DNA of 7,457 nucleotides from Victivallales bacterium (GTDB taxonomy: Bacteria; Verrucomicrobiota; Lentisphaeria; Victivallales; JAUVCU01), in assembly GCA_029934175.1 (NCBI GenBank), contig JAOZMT010000097.1:1-7457 (forward strand). The letters are read 5' to 3'. Positions 1 through 6,910 of the stretch are shown here, one piece after another (position 1 is the first letter of the stretch; each line of letters begins with the position of its first letter). The notes under the pieces are model-generated. The model was given only the letters and a program-made list of their open reading frames with translations. It had not been told where the DNA came from and did not search any database. A program made the translations under genes and the position numbers.

Positions 1-159
1 TGTTTCCTCTGTGGTTAACTATAATTTAATGTGGTTCACTGAATATATACAATTTTATTTTGTCAGTAATCACAGAAATGTGTTTTTTTATGACTTTTGC
101 AATTGGCTCTGTAGTTAATATTAAAAAATGTTATATTCTTTAAATGGGAAGGAAGTTTT
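1..159 (+). promoter_or_regulatory. Leader region of the efflux operon, no gene
   Basis: This AT-rich stretch has no credible coding sequence and must carry the promoter of the operon if transcription starts inside the window. TTGCAA at 97-102 could be a -35 element. TATATT at 132-137, preceded by TGT, resembles an extended -10, but the spacing between the two is too long for a standard sigma-70 pair, so no promoter is assigned firmly. A short CACA/TGTG hairpin (71-82) followed by a run of seven T (83-89) could be a weak terminator for something upstream. The region ends in a strong purine-rich ribosome binding site, GGAAGGAAG at 147-155, four bases before the ATG at 160. Repeated TGTGGTT-like words are listed separately. 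Confidence 0.4.
10..120 (+). repeat. Three copies of a TGTGGTTAACT-like 11-mer in the leader
   Basis: TGTGGTTAACT at 10-20 and TGTGGTTCACT at 30-40 differ at one base and are spaced exactly 20 bases apart, about two helical turns. A third, weaker copy, TGTAGTTAATA, lies at 110-120. The match between the first and third copies extends upstream: CTCTGTGGTTAAC at 7-19 and CTCTGTAGTTAAT at 107-119 agree at 11 of 13 positions, 100 bases apart. They could be operator boxes for a regulator of the operon. Alternatively, they could be remnants of a dispersed CTCTGTGGTTAA-type intergenic repeat, which I recall from several bacterial genomes. Chance in AT-rich DNA is not excluded. Confidence 0.3.
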
Positions 160-555
160 ATGTATAGTAAATTAATTGTTTTTTTAAGTTGTTTTGTATT
201 AAATTTTATTTTAATACCAGAACTTTTTGCAAGTCATTCTTGTAAGGATAATTCCTGCAAAAGTGAAAAAAAGATAGAAATTCCTAAAAAAACAACAAAG
301 CATAAATGTTGTGTCTCAAATGAACATAATAATTCACAAGATGAAAATTGTGATTGCATATATTGTTTTAAATGTGAACCTAAACATTCTCAGCAAATTA
401 AAAGAATATCAAATTTAGCAACTAAAACTGAAATTGTTGCAATTATAAGTTATCATTTAAGAATTGAACAAAAGATTGATTGTTTAATCTTTCAGTCTCC
501 TCATACATTATCCACACTCGACTATTTTATAAAAACTATTCGTCTTCAGATTTGA
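160..555 (+). CDS. Small exported Cys/His-rich protein, putative periplasmic metal-binding component
   Basis: This 131-residue protein is of no family I can name with certainty. It starts with a signal peptide: K4, a hydrophobic stretch from L5 to F23, and a plausible cleavage after A24. The mature part carries eight cysteines between residues 28 and 72: C28, C33, a C50-C51 pair, and a dense C-x-C-x2-C-x2-C cluster at C64, C66, C69 and C72. One more Cys lies at 108, and histidines at 26, 48, 56 and 76. The middle is Lys-rich and hydrophilic; the C-terminal half (about 83-131) has few cysteines and could form beta strands. Small exported Cys/His-rich proteins are common as first genes of czc/cus-type operons, for example in Bacteroidota. 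By that analogy I infer periplasmic metal binding, sensing or chaperoning. The start is supported by GGAAGGAAG at 147-155. It lies 74 bases upstream of the czcC-like gene on the same strand, with a small hairpin in the gap. Confidence 0.75.
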   Translation: MYSKLIVFLSCFVLNFILIPELFASHSCKDNSCKSEKKIEIPKKTTKHKCCVSNEHNNSQDENCDCIYCFKCEPKHSQQIKRISNLATKTEIVAIISYHLRIEQKIDCLIFQSPHTLSTLDYFIKTIRLQI

Positions 556-572
556 ATATATTTGTTTTCTGT

Positions 573-589
573 GCTGTAATTTTTACAGC
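573..589 (+). terminator. Short hairpin between the first gene and czcC, possible attenuator or partial terminator
   Basis: GCTGTAA (573-579) and TTACAGC (583-589) form a perfect 7-bp stem with a three-base TTT loop, 18 bases after the first gene's stop codon. The following bases, TTTGTAAATAAA, contain only a short broken T run, so this would be a weak intrinsic terminator at best. It could lower expression of the pump genes relative to the small first gene, or stabilise the 3' end of the first cistron. The function is inferred from position and structure only. Confidence 0.35.
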
Positions 590-629
590 TTTGTAAATAA
601 ATAATAATCTAAAATGAGGACGAAACTCT

Positions 630-1928
630 ATGAAAAAATACATTTCATTTTGTTGTGCTATGGCTCTTGCCATAATGACAGGATGCACAACGATTAATAA
701 TGATAAATCTGATTTTTCAAAATCCAGTCAAAAATATAATGTTGCGAAGTATGCAAATTCGCCTATTGACAAAATAAAAGAAACTTTAAAATTAGAAGAT
801 GCACTAATCGCAACTCGCAATGCAAACCCGAGTTTAGCAGTTGCAAATTTAAAAATAAAAGCTGCGAGTTGTGCAATTTCTCAAGCTGATGTTTTTAAGA
901 ACCCTGAAGTTGATATTGAATTTGATGATGTTAATAAAGGGCGTGATTCTATTTCACAGTCTATTGGCATTAGTCAGAAGGTCGAATTTTGGGGTAAACG
1001 AGATAAAAGAGTTAATTTTGCTAAACAAAAATTCAATATTTCTGAATTTGAACTTGCTGAAATTCAATTACAACTTGATACTCAAGTTAAACTTGCATTC
1101 TTAGAGGTTTATAATGCTCAAGAAAATCTTAAACTTGTTTCAAGTGCTTTTGATATTATTAATCAAAATTATAATTCTATTATCAAACGAATTAAATCTG
1201 GTGAAGTTTCATCTATTCAAAAAAATAAAGCAAAAGTTGAATTAGCATCTGCACAAATCGCAAAGATAAAAGCAAATCGTCAACTTAAAAAATCAAGAAG
1301 AAGTCTTGTGGCTTTATGGGGTGCAAAAACTGCACAATTCGCAAGGGTTGATAAATTTGAGACTGTTTTTAATAACAATTTAACTATTGACGATTATAAA
1401 CAAAACTTAAACAATCATCCTTCTTTTTTCAAGTTAAATGCTATAATTGAAAGAGAAAAAGCTTTACTTGAAGTAAATAAAGCAAAGCCGTATCCTGATG
1501 TTAAGTTCTTTGGAAAAATGGCTCAAGCTAGAGAGTCTGGAGATAAATCTTTCTCTGTTGGCTTTTCAATGCCAATTCCTTTTTTTGACCTCAATACTGG
1601 TGCAATTGAAGAAGCGGAAGCTAATCTTGAAAAGGCTATAAAAACTAAAAATTCAAAACTTTTAGACCTTGAAAAAGAATTAGATATTGTTTTTGATGAT
1701 TTTATATCGGCTAAAGCTGAATTGGATATTTTTCAAAATGATATAATTCCAGCTTCTGAACATTCTCATAAAGATGTCAATAAAGCATTCAAGGTTGGCG
1801 AACAAAATATTCTAGAATTGCTAGACTCTCAGCATTCCCTTATAAAAGCTAAACAAACTCAACTTGATATGTCTTTTGAACTTCAAAAACTTATTATTAA
1901 ACTAAATGCCATTTCTGGCAAAAAATAG
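630..1928 (+). CDS. czcC: CzcC-type outer-membrane efflux lipoprotein (RND outer membrane factor)
   Basis: This 432-residue protein forms the outer-membrane channel of a heavy-metal RND pump, normally as a TolC-like trimer. It begins with a lipoprotein signal: K2-K3, a hydrophobic core, and the lipobox M16-T17-G18-C19. T20 at +2 is compatible with sorting to the outer membrane. Two outer-membrane efflux (OEP) domains follow, about residues 52-240 and 255-430, rich in coiled-coil helix. The motif FSMPIPFFDLNTG at 312-324 matches the S-x-PIP-F-D-x-N-x-G signature of CzcC proteins. The C-terminal GEQNILELLDSQ resembles the G-E-x-x-x-L-E-x-L-D-x-Q element of the second helical hairpin. The length is normal for the family. 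The ATG has GAGG at 616-619, ten bases upstream. The stop codon is nine bases before the adaptor start, which indicates tight co-translation. Confidence 0.93.
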   Translation: MKKYISFCCAMALAIMTGCTTINNDKSDFSKSSQKYNVAKYANSPIDKIKETLKLEDALIATRNANPSLAVANLKIKAASCAISQADVFKNPEVDIEFDDVNKGRDSISQSIGISQKVEFWGKRDKRVNFAKQKFNISEFELAEIQLQLDTQVKLAFLEVYNAQENLKLVSSAFDIINQNYNSIIKRIKSGEVSSIQKNKAKVELASAQIAKIKANRQLKKSRRSLVALWGAKTAQFARVDKFETVFNNNLTIDDYKQNLNNHPSFFKLNAIIEREKALLEVNKAKPYPDVKFFGKMAQARESGDKSFSVGFSMPIPFFDLNTGAIEEAEANLEKAIKTKNSKLLDLEKELDIVFDDFISAKAELDIFQNDIIPASEHSHKDVNKAFKVGEQNILELLDSQHSLIKAKQTQLDMSFELQKLIIKLNAISGKK

Positions 1929-1937
1929 GAACTTAAA

Positions 1938-3632
1938 ATGAATATAAAATATATAATTGCTTCTGCAATAACAATGTCTACAATATTAATGAACGCTAGT
2001 CCTGTATGTTGTCCTGAGGATAATGTTAAGGAAACTAAGGATACCGATATTTTTCAAATGCCTAAAATGAATTTTATGGATATGAAAATACCTGTCAATA
2101 CAAAACCAAAACAAACTGACCATTCTGGACATAATCACGGTGCTGGAGGATGTTCTGCAGCAACAAATGAAGATGGTGGTTTTGAATTAACTAAATCTCA
2201 ACAAAAAGAAGCAGGGATTGTTCTTGATAAAGCAAAATCTGGAGACTTAAATAAAAAAATCTCTGTGCTTGGTGAAATATTATTAAATGAAGATGAGATT
2301 GTTCATCTTGTTCCTCGTATCGCAGGTATTGCTATTGACATTAATAATCAAGTCGGAGATGAAGTGAAAAAAGGAGATATTCTTGGTATTTTAGACAGTT
2401 CAGATTTTGGAGAAGTGAAATCTGAATATTATGAAATATATAGTGATGTAGCTTGTTGCACACTAGATTTGACTAGAGCGGAGGAAATTGCTAAAAATAC
2501 AAAAATACTCCTTGAGGATTTAGCTAAAAATCCATCTTTAATAGATTTGAGAAAAAAAGACTACGGAAATCTTGGAAAATATCGAGCTTCGTTAATTGCG
2601 GCTTATGCAAATTTTATTTTAAATAAAAATATCTTTACTCAAAAATCAAAGTTGTATAACGATAAAATCATAAGTCCAGCTGACTTTTTAGAAGTCCAAA
2701 CAAATTGGGATAAAGCAAATTCTGCGTATTATGCAGAATGTGATAAAGCTGAATATGAAACAAAAAGAGAATTATCGTTGTGGCAAAAAACTAATCGAAT
2801 AGCACATGTAAAGTCTAAAGCCATTAAACAAAAATTATTAAATTTAGGAATGAATGAAAAGGAAATTTCAGAGCTTGAAGTTATTACTGAATTTAAAGAA
2901 AAAAAATGTGGCTGTGGTAATGATAATTGTAAAGTTTGCAAAGCTAAAGCAGAAGCTAAAAAGAAAATAGAGGTCAAAAAGGAAGTAGAGGTCGAAGTTG
3001 AAGATATGGATATTATGGGAGTTTTAAACTTAAAAACATCTTATGCTCATTTTGAATTAAAAGCTCCTGCAACTGGAACTATTATCCAACGACATATTAC
3101 TAAAGGTGAAATGGTTTCAACTGAAAATATTGTCTTTTCTATTGCAAATTTAAATACTGTTTGGGCTAATTTAAATCTATCAAAAAAAGATCTTCAACAT
3201 ATTAAAAAAGGTGATAGAATTCCTATTGTTTCAAATGAAAATTTAAAAACTTATGGTATTATTGATATGATTTCGCCACTTGTAAACGCAGAAACAAGAA
3301 TGATTAGCGTTAGAGTTCTTGTTGATAATCGTTCTGGTAAATGGCAACCAGGAACATTTGTAACTGGAGAAATTATTGTTGCAACCAATAAATTACCTGT
3401 TGTAGTCCCAAAAAATGCTGTCCAAAATATTGATGGAGAAAATGTGATTTTTGTTGTTGTAAAAACTGGATTCAAACCAATACCTGTTGTGCTTGGTAAA
3501 TCAGACAAAGATAGTATTGAAATTGTTTCAGGATTAACTACTGGAAGAATTTATGTCCGAGAAGGTGCATTTCAATTAAAAGCACAAATGATAACAAGTA
3601 ATATGGATCCACACGCTGGTCATGGACATTAA
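1938..3632 (+). CDS. czcB: CzcB-type periplasmic adaptor with His-, Met- and Cys-rich additions
   Basis: This 564-residue membrane-fusion protein joins the RND transporter to the outer-membrane channel. A signal sequence covers about residues 1-21; there is no convincing lipobox. A metal-binding N-terminal region follows, with C24-C25, a Met cluster (M41, M44, M47, M49) and His residues H62, H65, H67 with C72. The first half of the lipoyl/barrel-sandwich domain is near 120-155 and the alpha-helical hairpin about 155-310. The return lipoyl half has APATGTIIQRHITKGE at 376-391, then the beta-barrel and membrane-proximal domains. The protein ends in a His-rich tail (H559, H562, H564). Unusually, a Cys4 insert, C324-x-C326-x4-C331-x2-C334, followed by a Lys/Glu/Val-rich linker to about 356, lies between hairpin and return lipoyl half. 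AGGA at 1927-1930 overlaps the czcC stop and sits seven bases before this ATG. Family assignment is firm; the metal is not. Confidence 0.92.
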   Translation: MNIKYIIASAITMSTILMNASPVCCPEDNVKETKDTDIFQMPKMNFMDMKIPVNTKPKQTDHSGHNHGAGGCSAATNEDGGFELTKSQQKEAGIVLDKAKSGDLNKKISVLGEILLNEDEIVHLVPRIAGIAIDINNQVGDEVKKGDILGILDSSDFGEVKSEYYEIYSDVACCTLDLTRAEEIAKNTKILLEDLAKNPSLIDLRKKDYGNLGKYRASLIAAYANFILNKNIFTQKSKLYNDKIISPADFLEVQTNWDKANSAYYAECDKAEYETKRELSLWQKTNRIAHVKSKAIKQKLLNLGMNEKEISELEVITEFKEKKCGCGNDNCKVCKAKAEAKKKIEVKKEVEVEVEDMDIMGVLNLKTSYAHFELKAPATGTIIQRHITKGEMVSTENIVFSIANLNTVWANLNLSKKDLQHIKKGDRIPIVSNENLKTYGIIDMISPLVNAETRMISVRVLVDNRSGKWQPGTFVTGEIIVATNKLPVVVPKNAVQNIDGENVIFVVVKTGFKPIPVVLGKSDKDSIEIVSGLTTGRIYVREGAFQLKAQMITSNMDPHAGHGH

Positions 3633-3635
3633 AAA

Positions 3636-3700
3636 AAATGTGGTTCGGGCTTCCAGCCTGAACTAAAACTAAGCACAGACAAGATGTCCGTGCCACATTT
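3636..3700. repeat. Composite inverted-repeat element with two inner hairpins, between czcB and czcA
   Basis: This 65-base block fills most of the gap between adaptor and transporter genes. Outer arms AAATGTGG (3636-3643) and CCACATTT (3693-3700) are perfect inverted repeats. Inside are two hairpins. TTCGGGCT (3644-3651) pairs with AGCCTGAA (3655-3662) across a TCC loop, with one G-U wobble in the + transcript. GCACAGACA (3673-3681) pairs with TGTCCGTGC (3685-3693) across AGA; its one mismatch becomes a G-U wobble only in the minus transcript. It is visibly richer in G+C than its flanks. No T run follows, so it is not a classic terminator. It looks like a dispersed miniature repeat that landed between two co-transcribed genes. 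The mRNA structure might affect the stability or relative yield of the two messages. Confidence 0.7.
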
Positions 3701-3723
3701 GAAAACTAAAAAAGGAAGAAAAA

Positions 3724-6700
3724 ATGATTAATAAATTAATTGAAAAAGCGTTAAAAGCTCCATGGATAATTATAATGATTCTTATCGGAGTCATTGCTCT
3801 TGGAACTTATAAATATCAAACAATGCCAATTGACGCATTCCCAGATATTTCACCTGTTATGGTGCCTGTCTTTGCTGAATGTCAAGGTATGGCTCCAGAA
3901 GAAATTGAACGACTTATAACATATCCTATCGAATCGGTGATGAATGGATTACCGAAAATTAAACAAATAAAATCAACATCTGCTTTTGGAATGTCGGTGG
4001 TTTATGTTTATTTTGAAGATGATATGGATATTTATTTTGCACGACAACTTGTATCAGAACGATTATCAAGTGCAACTGCCGAATTACCAGAAATGGATGA
4101 ACCGCCATCTTTAGGTCCTATTTCAACTGGGCTTGGACAAATCTTCATCTACTATTTATCTGCGGATTATGCAAAAGTTGATACTGGTGGAAAGGATTTG
4201 AATACATATTTGCGTGAATTAAATGACTGGGTTGTTAAGTTTAAACTGCAATCAGTTAAAGGAGTTACAGATGTTTTATCAATGGGTGGTCATGTCTTGC
4301 AATATCAAATCAAATTAAACCCTTTAAAGTTAAAAAAATATGATATTATGCTCAATGAAATTGCTGATGTTGTAAACGATAATAATCGTAATGTCGGCGG
4401 TCAATTTTTACTTTTAGGGTCTGAAGAACATTTAGTTCGTGGTATCGGCTTGGTAGAAAGCCTTGATGATATTCGCAATATTCCAATCAAAGAATACAAC
4501 GGCACTCCAATATATTTGAAAGATGTTGCAGAGGTTTCCTTTGGTAATGAAATTCGTCGTGGTGCTGTAACAAGTAAAGGCGAAAAAGAGGTTGTTTCAG
4601 GAATTGTGATGAAGCTTTATGGAGAAAATACTTCGGAGGTTATTGAGAGGCTTTACAAAAAAGTTGAAGAAGTAAAAAAGACATTACCTGCTGGTGTTGA
4701 ACTTATTCCATATTATGAACAAGCTGAACTTGTTGAAAAAGCTACAAATACTGTCCAAATGGCATTATTGCAAGGGGCTATTTTAGTTATTCTTGTTTTG
4801 ATAATATTTTTAGGTAATTTGCGAGCATCTTTATTAGTTGCCATATCTTTACCAATAAGTGCATTAGTCGCAATCTTATTTATGGATTTAAAAGATATTA
4901 CTGGAAATTTAATGTCGTTTGGTGGAATAACTATTGCAATTGGTATGCTTTGCGATGGTGCAATTGTTATGGTAGAAACAATTTTACTGCGACTTAGTGA
5001 TGAAGAATACAATAAAGAATCATCATTTTCTGTTATTTTAGGTGCTGCAAAAGCTGTTGCTAGACCGATATTTTTCTCAGGAGTCATTGTGATTTTGGTA
5101 TTTACACCATTATTTTCATTAGAGGGGATTGAAGGCAAAATGTTTTCGCCAATGGCTTGGACAATTAGTGCTGCAATGGTTGGTTCTATTGCAATGGCAT
5201 TGTTTGTTATTCCTGCTTTAGCATTAACAATTTATAAACACAAAGCTATTCCTGAAACTTTAATTGTTAGATTTTTAGAAAAAATATATGACCCAACTCT
5301 TAAATTTGCATTAAAGTTTAAAAAAATTATTTTAATTTCTGTTGTTTTAGTATTTTCAATAACAATATATATTGGAACAAGTCTAGGAACAGAATTTATG
5401 CCTGTTTTAGAAGAAGGTTCAATCTTTATTGGTGTGGGAATGGCTCCATCTATTTCACTTGAAAATGCAACTAAAAAAGTTATGAAATTAGAGCGAAAAA
5501 TAATGTCTTTTGATGAAGTAAAAGAGACGGTTTCGAGAATAGGTCGTCCAGAAGCTGGAAGTCATCCACATCCTGTTAATATGGGAGAAATTCAAATAGA
5601 ATTAAATCCAATGTCAGAATGGAAAAACTTTAAAACGAAAGCCGAATTAATTGAAGCTATTCGTGAAAAAATAAGTGTTGTCCCAGGGGCTCAATTTAAT
5701 TTTACTCAACCTATTCAAAATGCGTTTGATGAGCTTTTTTCTGGTGTTAAAACTCAATTAGCTATAAAACTTTATGGTGATGATTTAACTATTTTACGCA
5801 AAAAAGCAACTGAAATAAAAAACACAATTGAAGGTATTGATGGGCTTGTTGATTTAAATACAGAACAAAGTTTTGGACAACCTCAAATTCAAGTTATACC
5901 TGATAGAAAATTGTGTGCAAGATATGGAGTTAGTATTAGTCAAATTTTGGAATTAATAGAATTATCCGTTGGAGGAAAAGTTGTTGATAATATTTATTTA
6001 AATACTCGTAGATTTGGCATTCATATTCGTTATCAAGAAAAGTATCGTGATGACCCAGAAGCTTTGCGAAGTATGCTACTATCAACAACAAAATACGGAT
6101 TAGTTCCACTTGGCGATGTGGCTAAAGTTGAAAGAGTTATTGGTCCAATACAAATCAATCGTGAAAAAAATCAAAGGCGATGGACAATTCAAGGAAATAT
6201 TCGTGGTCGTGACATTGGAAGTGTCGTGAAAGATATTCAAGATATGGTCAATGAAAAAATAAAATTAGATGCTGGATACACTATCGAATACGGTGGACAA
6301 TTTGAAAACCAACAGCGAGCAATGAAGCGATTAATGATAATTGTGCCATGTGTAATTTTTGCAGTTTTATTAATGCTTTGGATAACATTGTCATCATTTA
6401 GGCAAGCGATAATTATTTTCACAATGGTTCCATTATCGGTAATTGGAGGAGTTTGGGGATTAATCGTAATGGGCGAATATTTATCAGTTCCAGCATCAGT
6501 AGGGTTCATAGCATTATTTGGAATGGCGATGTTAGATGGACTTGTTATGATATCATGTTTCAATGATTTACGCAAAAAAGGTTTATCAATAGATGCAGCA
6601 GTTCTCAAAGGATCACATCAAAGATTAGCACCAGTTATGATAACGACCATCACGACATTATTAGGATTACTGCCATTATTAATCGCAAGTGGAATAGGTT

Positions 6701-6825
6701 CAGAAGTGCAACGACCATTAGCAACAGTAGTAGTTTTTGGATTAGCCACCTCAACAAGTTTAACTTTATTTGTAATCCCCGTAGTTTATGAATTAATAGA
6801 AGGTTATTTTGATAAAAAAGTCTAA
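3724..6825 (+). CDS. czcA: CzcA-type heavy-metal efflux RND transporter (HME family, inner membrane)
   Basis: This 1033-residue proton/metal antiporter is full length for the HME-RND family. TM1 is about residues 14-28, followed by the first periplasmic loop. TM2-TM6 lie about 344-503, TM7 about 534-553, then the second periplasmic loop, and TM8-TM12 run from about 870 to 1022. Family marks include IDAFPDISP near the N-terminus and GTEFMPVLEEG after TM7. TM4 reads AIGMLCDGAIVMVET (405-419), with the proton-relay residues D411 and E418. The position matching CzcA D402 is A405, as in CusA. Of the CusA copper triad (M573, M623, M672), only M620 aligns; the other two positions are G570 and E670, and the FTQPIQ...FDELFSG segment reads like CzcA. 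Substrate is therefore uncertain: Zn/Co/Cd/Ni or Cu/Ag. The ATG has AGGAAG at 3713-3718. The preceding 91-base gap holds the composite repeat. This is probably the last gene of the operon. Confidence 0.95.
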   Translation: MINKLIEKALKAPWIIIMILIGVIALGTYKYQTMPIDAFPDISPVMVPVFAECQGMAPEEIERLITYPIESVMNGLPKIKQIKSTSAFGMSVVYVYFEDDMDIYFARQLVSERLSSATAELPEMDEPPSLGPISTGLGQIFIYYLSADYAKVDTGGKDLNTYLRELNDWVVKFKLQSVKGVTDVLSMGGHVLQYQIKLNPLKLKKYDIMLNEIADVVNDNNRNVGGQFLLLGSEEHLVRGIGLVESLDDIRNIPIKEYNGTPIYLKDVAEVSFGNEIRRGAVTSKGEKEVVSGIVMKLYGENTSEVIERLYKKVEEVKKTLPAGVELIPYYEQAELVEKATNTVQMALLQGAILVILVLIIFLGNLRASLLVAISLPISALVAILFMDLKDITGNLMSFGGITIAIGMLCDGAIVMVETILLRLSDEEYNKESSFSVILGAAKAVARPIFFSGVIVILVFTPLFSLEGIEGKMFSPMAWTISAAMVGSIAMALFVIPALALTIYKHKAIPETLIVRFLEKIYDPTLKFALKFKKIILISVVLVFSITIYIGTSLGTEFMPVLEEGSIFIGVGMAPSISLENATKKVMKLERKIMSFDEVKETVSRIGRPEAGSHPHPVNMGEIQIELNPMSEWKNFKTKAELIEAIREKISVVPGAQFNFTQPIQNAFDELFSGVKTQLAIKLYGDDLTILRKKATEIKNTIEGIDGLVDLNTEQSFGQPQIQVIPDRKLCARYGVSISQILELIELSVGGKVVDNIYLNTRRFGIHIRYQEKYRDDPEALRSMLLSTTKYGLVPLGDVAKVERVIGPIQINREKNQRRWTIQGNIRGRDIGSVVKDIQDMVNEKIKLDAGYTIEYGGQFENQQRAMKRLMIIVPCVIFAVLLMLWITLSSFRQAIIIFTMVPLSVIGGVWGLIVMGEYLSVPASVGFIALFGMAMLDGLVMISCFNDLRKKGLSIDAAVLKGSHQRLAPVMITTITTLLGLLPLLIASGIGSEVQRPLATVVVFGLATSTSLTLFVIPVVYELIEGYFDKKV

Positions 6826-6838
6826 TTGAATTAAAAAA

Positions 6839-6882
6839 TTAGCGTGCTTTAAATTGCGACTTGTGCAATATTAGCACGCTAA
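6839..6882. terminator. Bidirectional terminator hairpin between convergent genes
   Basis: TTAGCGTGCT (6839-6848) and AGCACGCTAA (6873-6882) form a perfect 10-bp stem. The interior continues with an imperfect stem: A6851-A6852 can pair with T6871-T6872, and ATTGC (6853-6857) with GCAAT (6865-6869), closing a seven-base loop. It lies 13 bases after the transporter stop and 28 bases from the stop of the minus-strand gene. Read on the minus strand, the stem is followed directly by a run of T (complement of A6833-A6838), a good intrinsic terminator for the 6911-7414 gene. On the + strand the downstream tract is only a mixed A/T stretch, so termination of the efflux operon is likely weaker. Confidence 0.75.
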
Positions 6883-6910
6883 ATCTAATTCATTTCAAAT
6901 TTGTATTTTG

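Noticed and set aside
871..1104. A 77-codon + strand open frame inside czcC
   Set aside because: It is fully inside the strongly supported czcC-like gene in another frame, is Leu/Asn-rich from AT-rich out-of-frame codons, and has no family features.
1938..2012. Adaptor as a lipoprotein anchored at C24 or C25
   Set aside because: Residues S21-P22-V23 before C24 do not form a lipobox; an ordinary signal peptide or N-terminal anchor fits better.
2729..3508. Two minus-strand open frames (2729-2977 and 3251-3508) opposite czcB
   Set aside because: They mirror a well-conserved adaptor gene and show no ribosome binding site or recognisable domain.
3636..3700. Rho-independent terminator between czcB and czcA
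   Set aside because: Neither inner hairpin is followed by a T run on the + strand, and the pump genes need co-expression; a dispersed repeat explains it better.
4713..6608. Two minus-strand open frames (4713-5138 and 6237-6608) opposite czcA
   Set aside because: Their Ser/Thr/Asn/Ile-rich translations are the usual shadow of membrane-segment codons; nothing supports expression.
3724..6825. Calling the transporter a copper/silver-specific CusA
   Set aside because: Two of the three CusA methionine positions are G570 and E670, and the surrounding cleft sequence is CzcA-like.
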